This document shows positions 1 to 11,769 of a DNA stretch of 64,000 bases, piece by piece (within the stretch, counting starts at the first letter, position 1; each line of letters opens with the position of its first letter). The notes under the pieces are model-generated. The model made no database searches, was not told where the DNA came from, and saw nothing but the letters and a program-made list of their open reading frames with translations. The position numbers were made by a program, and so were the translations under genes. The DNA comes from Glomus cerebriforme (Eukaryota > Glomeromycota > Glomeromycetes > Glomerales > Glomeraceae): the NCBI GenBank assembly GCA_003550305.1, contig QKYT01000104.1:109693-173692 (forward strand), written 5' to 3'.

Positions 1-1901
1 AAAAAAAAAAAAGTCAAATTTCGCCAAGAAATCTTATATATGAAGTTATTTTTAGACGATGCATTGTTTTATTAAAGAAAATTCACTTTTTCGTAAATAT
101 TATTAAAAATCATAAACTAACTAAAAATTAAAGATTGAGTAACTATTGTGTATTTGTTTGTTATCTTTTTGCATGATCTTAATTATTCTAACGCATTAAA
201 ACATATGTGTAGCGTGTAGCAAAGTAAAAAACGGAATTACTATAACCGGAAATTACGCAATACAACAGAATAACAATTGGTCAAATGCGATAATGATTGG
301 CGGAAATTGATTAACTAAGCAATCACTTAATTATGAATTCGGATTTTGTAATCATGTGTTTTGTTTTAGCGAGATCTTAAAATTTTTTTTTTTTTTGCCG
401 ATAGACCTTTGATAGACTATTTTATAACCTATTATAACCTGTTAATATCACATAATAATAAACTAACCTATCAAAGTTGATTAACGAAACAGTTGCCATA
501 CAAAGGGGTCCATACTATTTAAATATTATTCCTGATTTAGTGATAATTTCAGAATATAAAATAATATTAAACCAATCATAATTTATCGACTTTTCTCCAC
601 AGTTTAAATTTCCCCCATTTATCATTTAACTGACTTAATATGAAAAAGATGCATGCAATTAAAATTATATAGAATCCAGAATCCAGAATCTTTAAGGCGT
701 ACGTGCACACTTATATCACCAATAAAGAATTGTACCGCACGAAACTCCCCTATTTTTTTTTTCATATTAAGATGTACTCTGTGAATCTCTGATCCTTAAG
801 AGTATCAAATAATTAATTATTATTTTCGAAGATCATTTATATGATTATTTCAATAAAAACATTAAATAGAAAGAGAAAGATCAAATCAAGTTATAATATT
901 GAAATTACTTACATATTAATTAGTAAAGAATAATTATTATAATTATTCTACTTATATTCTATTTATGCATCTTTATAATTTTTTTTTTTTTTTTTATCTT
1001 TCGTTTTCTATAAAAAAAATGATTTACAGGGTATTAATAATCTTTATCTGATCTAAAGCAAATTAATAAATTAACTTCTTTAGCTCAAGATTCTGATCCG
1101 AACAGATAAGTTTATTAGTTCAAAAGTAAATCTTTATCGGATCTACTAAAACATTAATTTCGAATAAATTTTATACTGAAACTTTCTCATTTTTTTTAAA
1201 ATGCTTTTTTTTTTTAAAAAAAAATTTTTACAGGGAATGTTTGTTTTTTTTTCTCACGTTAAAATAAATTTTATTTTGTTATTATTTTGTTTTTTTTGTT
1301 TTTTTGATTTTTTATTTGTTATTGTTTTTTTTTTTTTATCTTCAGATAATAACTTTCGATTGGTTAATTTTGAAAAAATTGTAATCCAAAAATGCGCTCG
1401 ATCGACGGGATCAATTTTGAAACGATCGGATTTATATCCTTTTATGTCAAAGTATTTTTAAATGAAACTAGATTTTCTTTCCTCGGCTTATTGTTCGACC
1501 GATAAAAATTACCGTAAACGACTTAATTTCATGTAAATTTTTTTTTTTTAAACTAAGATTAGTTAATCGTTTTAATATCATCTTACAATTCGATAAGAAT
1601 TATTACGTAAATTATTTCAATACTTTGTAAGAAACTTTTTTTTTTCTGTTTCATAAAATAAAAAAAAAACACGAACAATCGATCAATTTTATTTAATAAA
1701 TATAAGAGGATTGAAATGGTCATAATTAATATAAATACTGAAAGAATTTCTTTTAAATAATTGATTTTTTTTTTTTTTTTCTTAATAAACTTTTTTTTTT
1801 TAAATAAACATCCTTCTATCAAAAATAAAAATTAACCTCTTTCGTAAATTAAATTCCATTGAATTAAATAATTAAATACTATTAATTACGTCACTATAAT
1901 C
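1..1901. other. AT-rich intergenic / upstream region
   Basis: I see no convincing gene here. Both strands are broken by stops, and the few open frames are poly-Phe or poly-Lys products of T/A runs (for example 1201-1461). The last few hundred bases are presumably the promoter and leader of the chitin synthase gene that starts at 1902. Confidence 0.6.
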
Positions 1902-4900
1902 ATGATGGAAACCGAGATAACAACTGTAGAATCAGTTGCCTCTTCTACAATAGCTTCTTCATCAATTAAAGGGGTGGATGAAGATATTAGAATTTCTGTC
2001 TATGATATGATAATACAAAATGACGTTAAAGAATTAACTGGTTTATTGAATGACGTACCTAATTTTGACATAAATCAACCTTTAATAAGTAGTAAAGAGA
2101 AAGAAGATAGTGATGGTGATAGTAAAAACGCGTTGATGATTGCTTGTTCTTTAGATTGTTTTGATATCGTTAGATATTTATTAACTCGTAAGAGTATCAA
2201 TATTGACTTACAAGGTAAATTTTTTTTTTTTTTTTTTTTTTTTTAACCGTTAACTATCCTTTTCTCTTTTGAATTTTATAAATAATATTTTATTATCTTT
2301 CTTTTACATTTTATTTCAATAGATAAACAAGGAGAAACTGCTTTATACCTCGCATCAGCATTAGGAAATGTAAGAGTTGTAAAATTATTACTTAAAAATA
2401 ATGCAAATCCAAATATATGTAACGGAGATAATGTAACTCCATTAATAATATCATCGTATAATGGTCATACTGATACGGTAAAAGCACTATTAGATAAAGG
2501 TGGCGTAAACATAAATTATCAGGATAATTTATGGAAAACAGCATTATCATTCGCAGCTCTTGAAGGTCATCCACAAATTGTTGAATTATTATTAAAAAAA
2601 GGTGCTAACGTTAATTTAGCAGATAAGGTATTTAAATGTTATTATTATTATATTATTTATTTAATTAAGGTTCTCATTTTTAATAATATTATTTTTTTTT
2701 TAATTGTCACGTGATTAGCTCGGATGGACCCCTTTAATGTTGGCGGCATATGCAGGAAGAGCGAATATTTGTAGACAATTATTAATTGCTAAAGCGGATA
2801 AAAATTTAAAGATGGGTGATAATAAGACAGCTTCAACATTAGCAAAAGATGAAGGATTTTATCATATATCTGAAATGATTGATAGATTTGTTTATGAACT
2901 TTCAGATGTTCCAACATTCCATTATGATGAAGAAAATGGTGGTAGAAGAAGAGAATCACATTATTATGGAAATAATGATAGTAGAAGGATCAGTACAGGT
3001 TCAAGATTAAGAACGGAAATGTTGCCAAGAGAAACTAATACTTGGTGGGTTTATCTTTCATGGGTAGTAACTGTATTTTTTCTTGATCGATTTCTTATAA
3101 AATATGGAAAAATGCATGATGAAAGAATAAGACAAGCTTGGAGAGAAAAATTTACTTTATGCTTTATAGTATTGAGTGCTTCAATATTAATAGCACTTAT
3201 AACTTTTGGATTTGTTACTATATCGTGTTCACCAACTGAACCTCCAATTCCTCTTTCCGCTCTTAATACTTTTTCGGGTGAAAATAATGAACTTATGTTC
3301 ATACGTGGTAAAATATATAAAGTTGGAGATTATTTTAAATTAGGTGGACATAGACCAATAGATCCATTTAATGATGCAACATTGGAACCAATCATTAATC
3401 AATATTATGAAAAAGATGTCGGAGAATTATTTCCTGTAAATGATGCTACTATTGGATGTAATAAAAAATCAACTCAAAATGGAGTATTTTGTAATGCAGG
3501 AGTTGAATTAATTGATACAAGATATCATTGTCATACTTCAATCAATTCTTTTAATACATTAGAATCATTATCAACAAATAGATATTTAGCAATTTCATGG
3601 GATGAAATAAAAGATTCATCAAGAAAATTATTTGCTTATAGAGGAAAAGTTTATGATTTAACAAATTATTTATCAGAAACTAATCCAAATAAATGGTTAG
3701 GTGATAATAATTTTACAACATCATTATTAGAAAGTTTTATTGGTAAAGATGCAACTTCTGAAATATCAAATATTAAAGATAATGATTTTAAAGAAGCTAT
3801 AAAATGTTTTGAACATTTTCAAATTGGACAAGTTGAAGGAGTAACATATGGATGTGCTACCGTAACTATTGCTGTTGTAACAATATCTAGTATTTCATCA
3901 GCTCTTGTTATAATGAAATTATTTTCCGCTTTAACATTTGATAATATTCTTGCAAAACAATTATCTCGATCTAATAGTGATGATATTATTAAAGATGTTA
4001 TTATTATGGTACCATGTTATTCTGAAGGTCATGATTCAATGAAAGCTTCATTTGATTCATTAGTTGCTACTCATTATCCGGATCAAAATAAAGTATTCTT
4101 TATTATAGCTGATGGGAACATTACAGGAAGTGGAAATAACAAATCAACACCAGACATATTATTAGATTTAATAGTACCTTTTGATGAAAGTGAAAATTTT
4201 AATAATGTGAGAGCAAAAAGTTATTTATCAATAGGAGATGGAACAAAAAGACATAATATGGCAAAAGTTTATATAGGATATTATCAATATGAAAATAGAA
4301 ATGTTCCAACAATGTTAGTCGTTAAAGTAGGGAATTTAGAAGAAAGAAAATATCCTAAAGCTGGTAATAGAGGAAAGAGAGATTCTCAATTAGTTTTAAT
4401 GCAATTATTACAACGTGCATTTAATAATGGTAAAATGTCCCCTTTAGAATTTGATATGTTTGAAAAGTTTCGTAAATTAACTAAGAAGACTATCGATACT
4501 TATGAATTTGCTATGATGGTAGATGCTGATACCATTGTTAAAGAAGATAGTATAAGTGTTATGGTTAATTGTATGAATAATGATCCTTCTGTTGTTGGTC
4601 TTTGTGGTGAAACTAAAATATTAAATAAGACAGAAAGTTGGGTTACAATGATTCAAGTTTTTGAATATTATTTATCTCATCATCTTGGAAAAACATTTGA
4701 ATCCGTATTCGCGAATGTTACGTGTTTACCCGGATGTTTTTGTATGTATAGAGTATTCTCACATAATTATGAAGGATTTCGAATACCAATCCTTGTAGAT
4801 GAAAATATAATGATGAATTATAGTACGAATGAAGTTGATACTCTTCATCAAAAGAATTTATTATTATTAGGAGAGGATAGATATCTTACAACACTCATGT

Positions 4901-5484
4901 TACGAGCATTTCCAAAACGTAAATTAATATATTGTCCAGCTGCAATATGTGAAACTATAGCACCTACAGATTTTAAAGTATTATTATCACAAAGACGTAG
5001 ATGGATTAATGGAACGGTACATAATATGTTTGAATTAATAGTAACATCTGAATTACCCGGTAGATTTTGTTTTTCAATGCAATTTGCTGTATTTTTAGAA
5101 TTAATTGGTACTTTCACTTCACCATTTGCAATATTATATATTTTAACAACATTGATAGGTTTTATAGCTGGTTTTCCATTTCAACTTTCAGTTATATTTG
5201 CTGCTATATCTTTTTCATTACAATTATTTATAGCCATATTTACTTCTTTTAATCCTATTCTTGTCTTATGGTTTTTTATTTATTTATTTTCGGTTCCTAT
5301 TTGGTATTTAATTTTACCTGTATATGCTTTTTGGAATTTCGATGATTTCTCTTGGGGTGCTACTAGAAAACTTAATGATGATGGTACTTCGTATAGTGAT
5401 ACTATTTTTGATAGATTTGATCCTAAATCCGTACCATTTAAAAGATGGGATCAATGGATTAAAATTAGGGGCATAACTAAATAA
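1902..5484 (+). CDS. Ankyrin-repeat / cytochrome b5-like / chitin synthase fusion (division 2, class IV-like)
   Basis: Three exons: 1902-2214, 2323-2627 and 2719-5484. Phases agree and give 1127 aa. Residues about 60-280 form ankyrin repeats, with typical TPLMLAA and GHTDTV helices. Two membrane helices follow near 315-332 and 354-380. Then comes a cytochrome b5-like pair (RGKIYKVGDY and RGKVYDLTNY) and another helix near 585-608. The family-2 glycosyltransferase chitin synthase core runs from about 636, with VDADTIV (near 808), GCFCMYR, GEDRYL and the product-binding QRRRW (near 964). Several C-terminal helices and a WNFDDFSWG tail follow, as in CHS3-type enzymes. It should polymerise UDP-GlcNAc into chitin at the plasma membrane. 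All core motifs look intact. The ankyrin front end is unusual. It is read through canonical introns and one continuous reading phase, so I take it as a real fusion. The start is the first in-frame Met; a second Met follows it directly. Confidence 0.9.
2707..2714. promoter_or_regulatory. TCACGTGA palindrome inside a chitin synthase intron
   Basis: A perfect 8-bp E-box-type palindrome lies only 3 bp before the intron 2 acceptor AG (2717-2718). The same octamer recurs near other genes in the window (8325, 31800, 40702). CACGTG is the known core site of fungal bHLH factors; binding here is inference. Confidence 0.3.
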
Positions 5485-6555
5485 ATATATCTTTAGCATA
5501 GAGTTAACAATTCCTTTTAGATGAACTTATTTTCATATTTTAAAATATTATATACATATATATATGTAAATTTTCGGTACTGCACAAATACGGTACCCCT
5601 CAAAAAACAAAGCAAATAAATATAATCCGCATTCAATTTAGAATAAAAATTCGATGAAATGTTTTATTAAAAATGAGCGTCATGTAAATATTAAAAGATT
5701 TTTTTAAAAAAAAAGATTTTTTTTTTAAAGTCCAAATTTTTTTATTCTTAATATCATTATTATTTAGAAAATTTATTTTTTTTTTTATTAATATATTTTC
5801 GAAATTAAAGACAAAATTTCTTTCGTTGAAAAAATTTCGTAAATCACTATACAAGCATTAGAGTGGAATTTTAGGCAAAGTTTCATACCATTTTTTTAAT
5901 TCTACTCGAAATTCCACCCTAATTCTGATGAGCAGATGAGGTGGTAAGGAAATACTCTAAAATAAAAATGATCGTGCTTATTAAAATTAATTCATTTTAA
6001 TCAGAAAACGTTACGAAAACGATTTATATTATAAATGAATTTATTTTATTATTTTAATTTAAAACGTTAAATAGTGATTTAGCTGAATAATATGACATTA
6101 AATAATCCATTTATCAGCAAACTGCAAAGACCGATCGTTTCAAGTAAGTATCATACTCGCAACGTTAAACATTTTTAATTTATTAAGAGAAATTCAATAA
6201 TTTAAATTTTTTTGTAAATAATTTTTTCAATAATTTAAAATCATTAAATTTAATACATTCTGTGTTGCCAATTTAAAATTACGTGATGATTAATAATATC
6301 GTACAAAATTTTATTAGTAATATGCTTAAAATTAAATGTTTTCGTTACATATTTTTTTTTTTAATTTAATTTAATTGTTTGAAAAATGAAGAATGAAACA
6401 CAAATGAAGACTGAAACACTTTTAAATTTTTTTTTTTCCTTGATACCTATAAATAATATTCTAATGTAATTCGTTAAATTTATCGTTTTATTTAACTAAT
6501 AAACGTGGAATACAAAGGTTCACAAGTTATATCACCTTCCCCCTCTATTATACTC
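5485..6555. other. Intergenic region between chitin synthase and BTB-SPRY genes
   Basis: No gene is supported. It holds the 3' flanks of two convergent genes, long A/T runs and a 103-bp inverted-repeat element described separately. Confidence 0.6.
5858..5960. repeat. 103-bp nested inverted-repeat element
   Basis: The outer arms TTAGAGT (5858-5864) and ACTCTAA (5954-5960) are exact complements. An inner 9-bp pair follows directly: GTGGAATTT (5863-5871) and AAATTCCAC (5909-5917). A third possible pair is CCACC (5914-5918) with GGTGG (5940-5944). The 3' half contains CTGATGAG (5925-5932) and GAAA (5949-5952), which superficially recall a hammerhead core. The element is more C/G-rich than its surroundings. 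It could be a MITE-like insertion or a structured RNA. No second copy was noticed in the window. Confidence 0.45.
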
Positions 6556-7998
6556 CTAAATATATTTTAAATGCGGAAAAAGTCTAACCCTAGCAGGATG
6601 ATTTAAGGAAATTATTGGATAATATTTTGATTTCTTTTTTAATTCGGTAATAAAAAGTTTTTGTCCATTAAAAGAGAATATAAGAGTATTCATATCCATA
6701 TTTAATTGTAAAGTAATTCTATCACCTTTACCAAATTTAAAACCCAAAATAATATTTCCAGTATGAGAATATAACATACCAACAGAAGAGAGTAACCAAG
6801 TATTTTTTTGACATCCACCAAAAAGATCATAATTAAATTTTGAATTTGCATGAACTCCAACACAAATTTCTAATTGACCAATTTCTTCAATAAAAACATC
6901 CCATTCATAAGTACCACTATTAGATATAACAAAATTTGCCTTAATATTTTCATACAATTGATGATTTGTTGTTGCAACTGATCCTCTACTCACAACATAA
7001 ATATGAGTGCCACACTCTCCTTCATCCCAATAAAGTTTTACCATTCCACGAGTCGGTGGAAGATTCTTTTTATTTGTAGAATAATATCTATATGCGTCAA
7101 TTATGATTGAATTTGGAATTATTCCTAAAGGTTCAATAATTTTAGATAAAATTTTTCCATCAATTCTACGAAAATCAATATATTTAATTATAGGAAGTAA
7201 GAATTGATAAATTTTTGGACGTATTTTATTAAATTCACAATTATTATAATCTATTCCTTCAACCAAAAATTCTTCAATACCATCTAAATCCGGTAATCTA
7301 GATTCGACTAACTTATATGTATCAAGATCAATATTATGAGCGGCTAATAAAACGGCAAATCGAAATACCAAATATTCTGGTGTAGAAAATGGTTTATTAA
7401 AATTATAAGTATAAGCTAAAAGATATTTTAAAGCTTGAATTGAAAAGATTGATAATGAAACATCATCAAAATGAATCCTTGCTACCGAATCTGCGAGAAA
7501 ATTAAGTAATTGATCATTTACACTTCTTTCATCTATTAATTCTATTTCGTGAAAAGGCATTTTTGATATCATAATTGATAATAATTCTGGTGAATTATTA
7601 ATAGCAATTTCATTTTCAACTTCTTGTTCTTCAAATGATTCTTTAAGATTTTCAATGATTAATTTTTGTAAATCAGGTAATTGAAAATAATCAGCCGCTA
7701 AATTTGTTTCGACCAAATTATCTTTATCAAAAATAACATCTTCAATAGATCCAGTATATAAAAATTCTAATATAATCTTCATCGCACATGATTTAATTTC
7801 AGGAAATGAAATTTGTCTTTGAAAAGTTTCTTTCATTCCATTAAAAAGTAATCCATGAAAAACCTCTGATCTTGCCGCTAGAATTGCTCTACTTCCATAA
7901 AGTATGACACCATCTTCGCAAAAAATTTCTATATCGCTATACTGCGGGTTGTCGATCATGTCCTTAAAATCTTGAGTTATTGAGCTTCCACGCGTCAT
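6556..7998 (-). CDS. BTB/POZ-BACK-SPRY domain protein
   Basis: Single exon, 480 aa. Residues about 18-120 are a BTB/POZ domain (SDIEIFCEDG, ILAARSEVFHGLL, ILEFLYTGSI). A BACK-like helical linker covers about 120-300. The C-terminal part, about 330-475, resembles a SPRY/B30.2 fold (YEWDVFIEE, ICVGVH, GDRITLQL, LIFSFNGQ). In known proteins BTB is the Cullin-3 adaptor surface and SPRY binds the target, so a substrate receptor of a CUL3 ubiquitin ligase is likely. It is divergent from the MATH-BTB gene, with 634 bp between starts. Paralogues of this layout are numerous in Rhizophagus. The start fits: Met opens the N-terminal segment just before BTB, and a T-run lies upstream. Confidence 0.85.
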   Translation of the reverse strand: MTRGSSITQDFKDMIDNPQYSDIEIFCEDGVILYGSRAILAARSEVFHGLLFNGMKETFQRQISFPEIKSCAMKIILEFLYTGSIEDVIFDKDNLVETNLAADYFQLPDLQKLIIENLKESFEEQEVENEIAINNSPELLSIMISKMPFHEIELIDERSVNDQLLNFLADSVARIHFDDVSLSIFSIQALKYLLAYTYNFNKPFSTPEYLVFRFAVLLAAHNIDLDTYKLVESRLPDLDGIEEFLVEGIDYNNCEFNKIRPKIYQFLLPIIKYIDFRRIDGKILSKIIEPLGIIPNSIIIDAYRYYSTNKKNLPPTRGMVKLYWDEGECGTHIYVVSRGSVATTNHQLYENIKANFVISNSGTYEWDVFIEEIGQLEICVGVHANSKFNYDLFGGCQKNTWLLSSVGMLYSHTGNIILGFKFGKGDRITLQLNMDMNTLIFSFNGQKLFITELKKKSKYYPIISLNHPARVRLFPHLKYI

Positions 7999-8632
7999 TA
8001 TCTATGTTAATTTTTTTTTTTTTTTTTTTTTTTACAAGGTTAGGTTTCTAAAAATCAAAAGAAAAAAAAAATTAAAAGAAAAGAAATGGAATTGAAATGA
8101 AAATAAATTCTTTTTTCATCTTTATATATTCCTATTTCGGTAAATTTGGATCTGTGTTCAAACCAGAAAAGAGAAATCTCCGGCGTGTCATTTATACACG
8201 AAGAAAATCTCTCTTTCAGCAATTATAAATTCATCTTTATTACCGGATTTATATTTCAATCATAAGAATGATACCATCTAAGATACTTTTTTAGGCACTA
8301 TTTTCTTTCCCTCCAAATTTTTAATCACGTGAAAATCTTTCATATGTTAATTGTGGGAGGATTCTGCAACAATGCATTTGAACATCGTACAAGTCCAATT
8401 TTTATTATTTTATTCACCCCCCCCCTCTCACGCCGAATAAAACTTTAAAAAATAGACATTTTATACTTTTTAGTCTAGCGTTGAAACTATATTTAAACGA
8501 ATTAAACGATTTTTTTATTCAATAATTTTTTTTTTCTCTCTTAATTTTATTTATTTTATTTTTTTTTTTTAAAAAAAAAAAAAATTGTTTTACATTTTGT
8601 CTGTATAACATTAACTTTGTTACACTAGTATC
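7999..8632. promoter_or_regulatory. Divergent intergenic region between two BTB genes
   Basis: A shared upstream region for the minus-strand BTB-SPRY and plus-strand MATH-BTB genes. It contains a TCACGTGA palindrome (8325-8332), a run of nine or more C near 8417-8426 and long T/A tracts near both starts. The divergent layout suggests a bidirectional promoter; that is inference. Confidence 0.45.
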
Positions 8633-9875
8633 ATGTCAAATCCATCACAGAGTGTTAATTCTACTTTTGAATTTTCGATTCCTCACACAATAACAAGATA
8701 TGATAAAGTTATATACACTCCAATATTTTCTACGGGTGATAATATTTTTTGGCAGTTAGAATATCATCCGGTAAATGAAGAAGAAAAAAAAGTACACTAA
8801 AAAAAACAATACTTTATATTTTGCGTGCATATATAAATCTTCCTTTTCTTTTAATACCTAGACGGAAATGGATAATATGGATTATTGTTTACTATATCTT
8901 ATTGCGATACCGAATCCAGAAGAAACGCAAACGATGAAATATTGGAACAAACGTGCTAATTTAGCCGCTACTATATATATCAAAAGCTACGACTATTATA
9001 ATTCTTATTCTTTAAAAACGGATGATTATTCTGTGAGAAACAGAGCATGGGGTAAGTAATGCGCCTTTAAAAAAAAAATTCTTTTTCTTTTCGTAAAAAT
9101 TTTTCATTTATTCAATTATTTTTCAATCATTTTTTTTTTTTTTTCTTTAGGGAAAAATTTCATTAAACCATTGGATTTAAATTGTCCGATAACGATCGGA
9201 GTTACATTCAAGAATTCAAAACTTGAACGTAATCAAATTGATTCACCAATGACAACAAATCCAAAACCACAAAAGTTTCTAAAGCTTTGGGAAGAAGAAT
9301 TTAATAATAGGGAATCAAACGATACACAATTCAATCTAAAGGATGGTATAATTTACGCACGGAAATCAATTTTATTTAAACGTTCGGAATATTTTCGTAG
9401 GTTATTTCAAGGAAGTTGGAGTGAAACAAATAAATCATTACAAAAAAACAAAAATAATTCTCATTATGTTATTAATATACCGGATATTTCTTATGCGACA
9501 TTCAGGGAAATGCTTAGATATCTTTATACTGATGAGATAAGTTTTAATGATTTTAACTGTACTCCTTTAGAAATATTTAAAATTGCTGATAAATATTTAA
9601 TATCAAATTTAAGGGAGATTGCTAGAATAGAAATTAACAAAATGCTTACATTAAATAATGCTATGTATATTTTATTTAATGAAGCATGGAAATGGCCTGA
9701 TCTTAAAGAAGATGTTATAGATTTTATTATATTAAATTTTGATAAAGTTAGAGAAACTGCTGAATATAAAGATTTAGCATCAGAATATAAAAGTCATCCT
9801 GCTGGGATTGAAATTATGTATGAAATAGTTGGAAAATTAATACCAAGAAAATATAATTATATTTTATTATTTTAA
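8633..9875 (+). CDS. MATH-BTB domain protein
   Basis: Three exons, 8633-8770, 8862-9051 and 9151-9875, give 350 aa with canonical GT/AG sites and consistent phase. Residues 1 to about 140 look like a MATH domain (opening FEFSIPHTITRY, then FWQLEYHP, ending LNCPITIGVTF). Residues about 165-275 are BTB/POZ (KDGIIYARKSILFKRSEYF, FREMLRYLYTDEI), followed by a helical BACK-like tail. Proteins of this class (SPOP-like) recruit substrates through MATH and Cullin-3 through BTB. The short first exon ends in frame at CATCCG before GTAAAT. The BTB loop carries a Lys/Asn-rich insertion. An alternative is a degenerate MATH module with a different partner. Confidence 0.8.
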
Positions 9876-11769
9876 GATTAATATTAGATAAATTTTTCAT
9901 ATAGACTTTAAAAAAAATTAAATTGTTTCTGGGAAANAAAAAAAAATGTATAATTTTTTTTTTTTAAAAAAAAAAACAAAAAATATATAAATATATAATA
10001 AAAATATAAAAATAAAAATAAATTTAAGATAAAAAAATCAAACCCCCTTTACATTATGAATAAGTTTTAAAATAATTACTACAAATTTGAAATTAAAATT
10101 CATCTTAAAATATCTTAATACTTTTTTGGAGAGTGATGATACTTTAAGTTCAACTTTAATCAATCGATTCTTGATAGTCCTTTTCTTGTCCTTTTTTTTT
10201 TTTCTCTTTCTAGATCTGTTGCAATTACAGCTGATAATCAACATTTTTGGCGAAAATATGTCATTATACATAACCGACCCCAAAAAATTCTACGAACTTG
10301 GGTTAATTGCAGAAGTTCTTTGTGTTCATTAATAAATTTCAACTTTTATTATAGTGTTACATTGTTGAAATCGATGCAATTTTATATAAAAAAAACATTC
10401 GAAATAAATGAAAACGCACCAGATCGACAATTGCTTGAGCGCCTCGGTACTCGCCGTTTACCGCCTTGCAGCCGACAACTCTTGTTTCACGACAGGGATG
10501 AATTGAGTAGCCTTGTCAAAATTTTCATTATTTTTAATATTTAACCATAAGAAGAATGGAACTACAAAGGCGATTTCACGGGTTCTTATTATTCTATTAT
10601 TCTAACCTTAAATACGTTAACTATTGTTTCCAATGCATATGAAATCTGATTCTATGAAATCTATGAAATCTTAAGTTTTCATTTACAAAATCAAAAAAAA
10701 AAAAAATCAAATTACAAATCCGTTCTCAAATTGTATTTATAATTCGAAGTCGCTTTAAACTAAAATCAAATCCAAATGTCAATTTTTAATTTGATATGTT
10801 ATATGTTATTGTATGTCAAAGTTGTTTTTTTATCACTTTAGCTTTCTTTCATTCCTTCATTTTTTAACAAGTTTAATAATAATTAAATGGTAATCGTCAA
10901 TTAATCGGAAATATTATGTTATACGCTATAACAAACAGAGTATGCATAATAAACAAGATCGATTTATAATTATTGAACTACATATGTTACATGAAAAAAA
11001 TTGTATATATTTCTTAAATTGTTTATGCATATGCGCATGAAAAATTGAATATATCAAAGTTTTCATTTTTTTTTTGATTGGAAATCCACTAAATTTTGAA
11101 TAAATATATATATTTGTTTAAATTGCAAAAATCTGTAAAATCTGTTGGTAAATGATAGGATAGCACTGATTACAGTACCCCCTTAATAGAATACCCCATG
11201 AATAATACCAGACAATCAGATACTATTCGATCGCAAAGATCTAAATTTTTCCGGTACTAAATATTTTATTAGATATTTTATTAGTGTAATTTAATAAAAT
11301 TTTTTTTTAAAATCAATCCCTCCTCGCCACCCCAGGAAATTTTGAAGTTATTTGACCAACTATTTATACAAATCACGTATTTGGTTAATACTTTCCCTTT
11401 TATAATACCCCATTATACCCATTAATATATTACCCCAGTCCCCTACCTCACACAGTACCCCTGATACTATTCAAAATAATTTCGAAAAGTGGAATTTAAA
11501 CATATAAACAAGCTATTATAAAAATGGTTGAAGGATCGGGTACCATCACGTGGTCAAGTAGTCACATGCACAAGTAATGATTATATGCTGCGGTATATTA
11601 ATTTTTTCTTATAACTATACCAGATACCAGATACCTATATACCTTAATTTATACTATGAACTAGCCCACACAGACTTTGGCTATAATAAGCAGATGCGTT
11701 TTCGAAAAAAACATATTAAGAAAAATGCTCGGTAAGCAGCTAAGAGTACTCATTTTCCTTCTAACGTAT
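9876..11769. other. Intergenic region, no supported gene
   Basis: No gene can be supported. Short frames at 10087-10544 show no recognisable motif and are interrupted on both strands. A less AT-rich patch lies at 10430-10510. At 11160-11470 there is a run of ACCCC and GTACCCC words (GTACCCC at 11175 and 11455), also seen at 5593 and 21865. CACGTG occurs at 11547-11552. A single N is at 9937. Confidence 0.5.

Noticed and set aside
1201..1461. 86-codon plus-strand frame
   Set aside because: Almost pure Phe/Leu/Val from T-runs, with no motif. It is homopolymer composition, not a gene.
5925..5952. Hammerhead ribozyme
   Set aside because: CTGATGAG and GAAA are in order and the outer stem fits. 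But there is no stem II pairing between them and the 5' strand lacks the UH cleavage site before stem I.
10087..10544. Possible small genes in the region after MATH-BTB
   Set aside because: Overlapping frames on both strands are short, have no splice continuation and show no recognisable motif.
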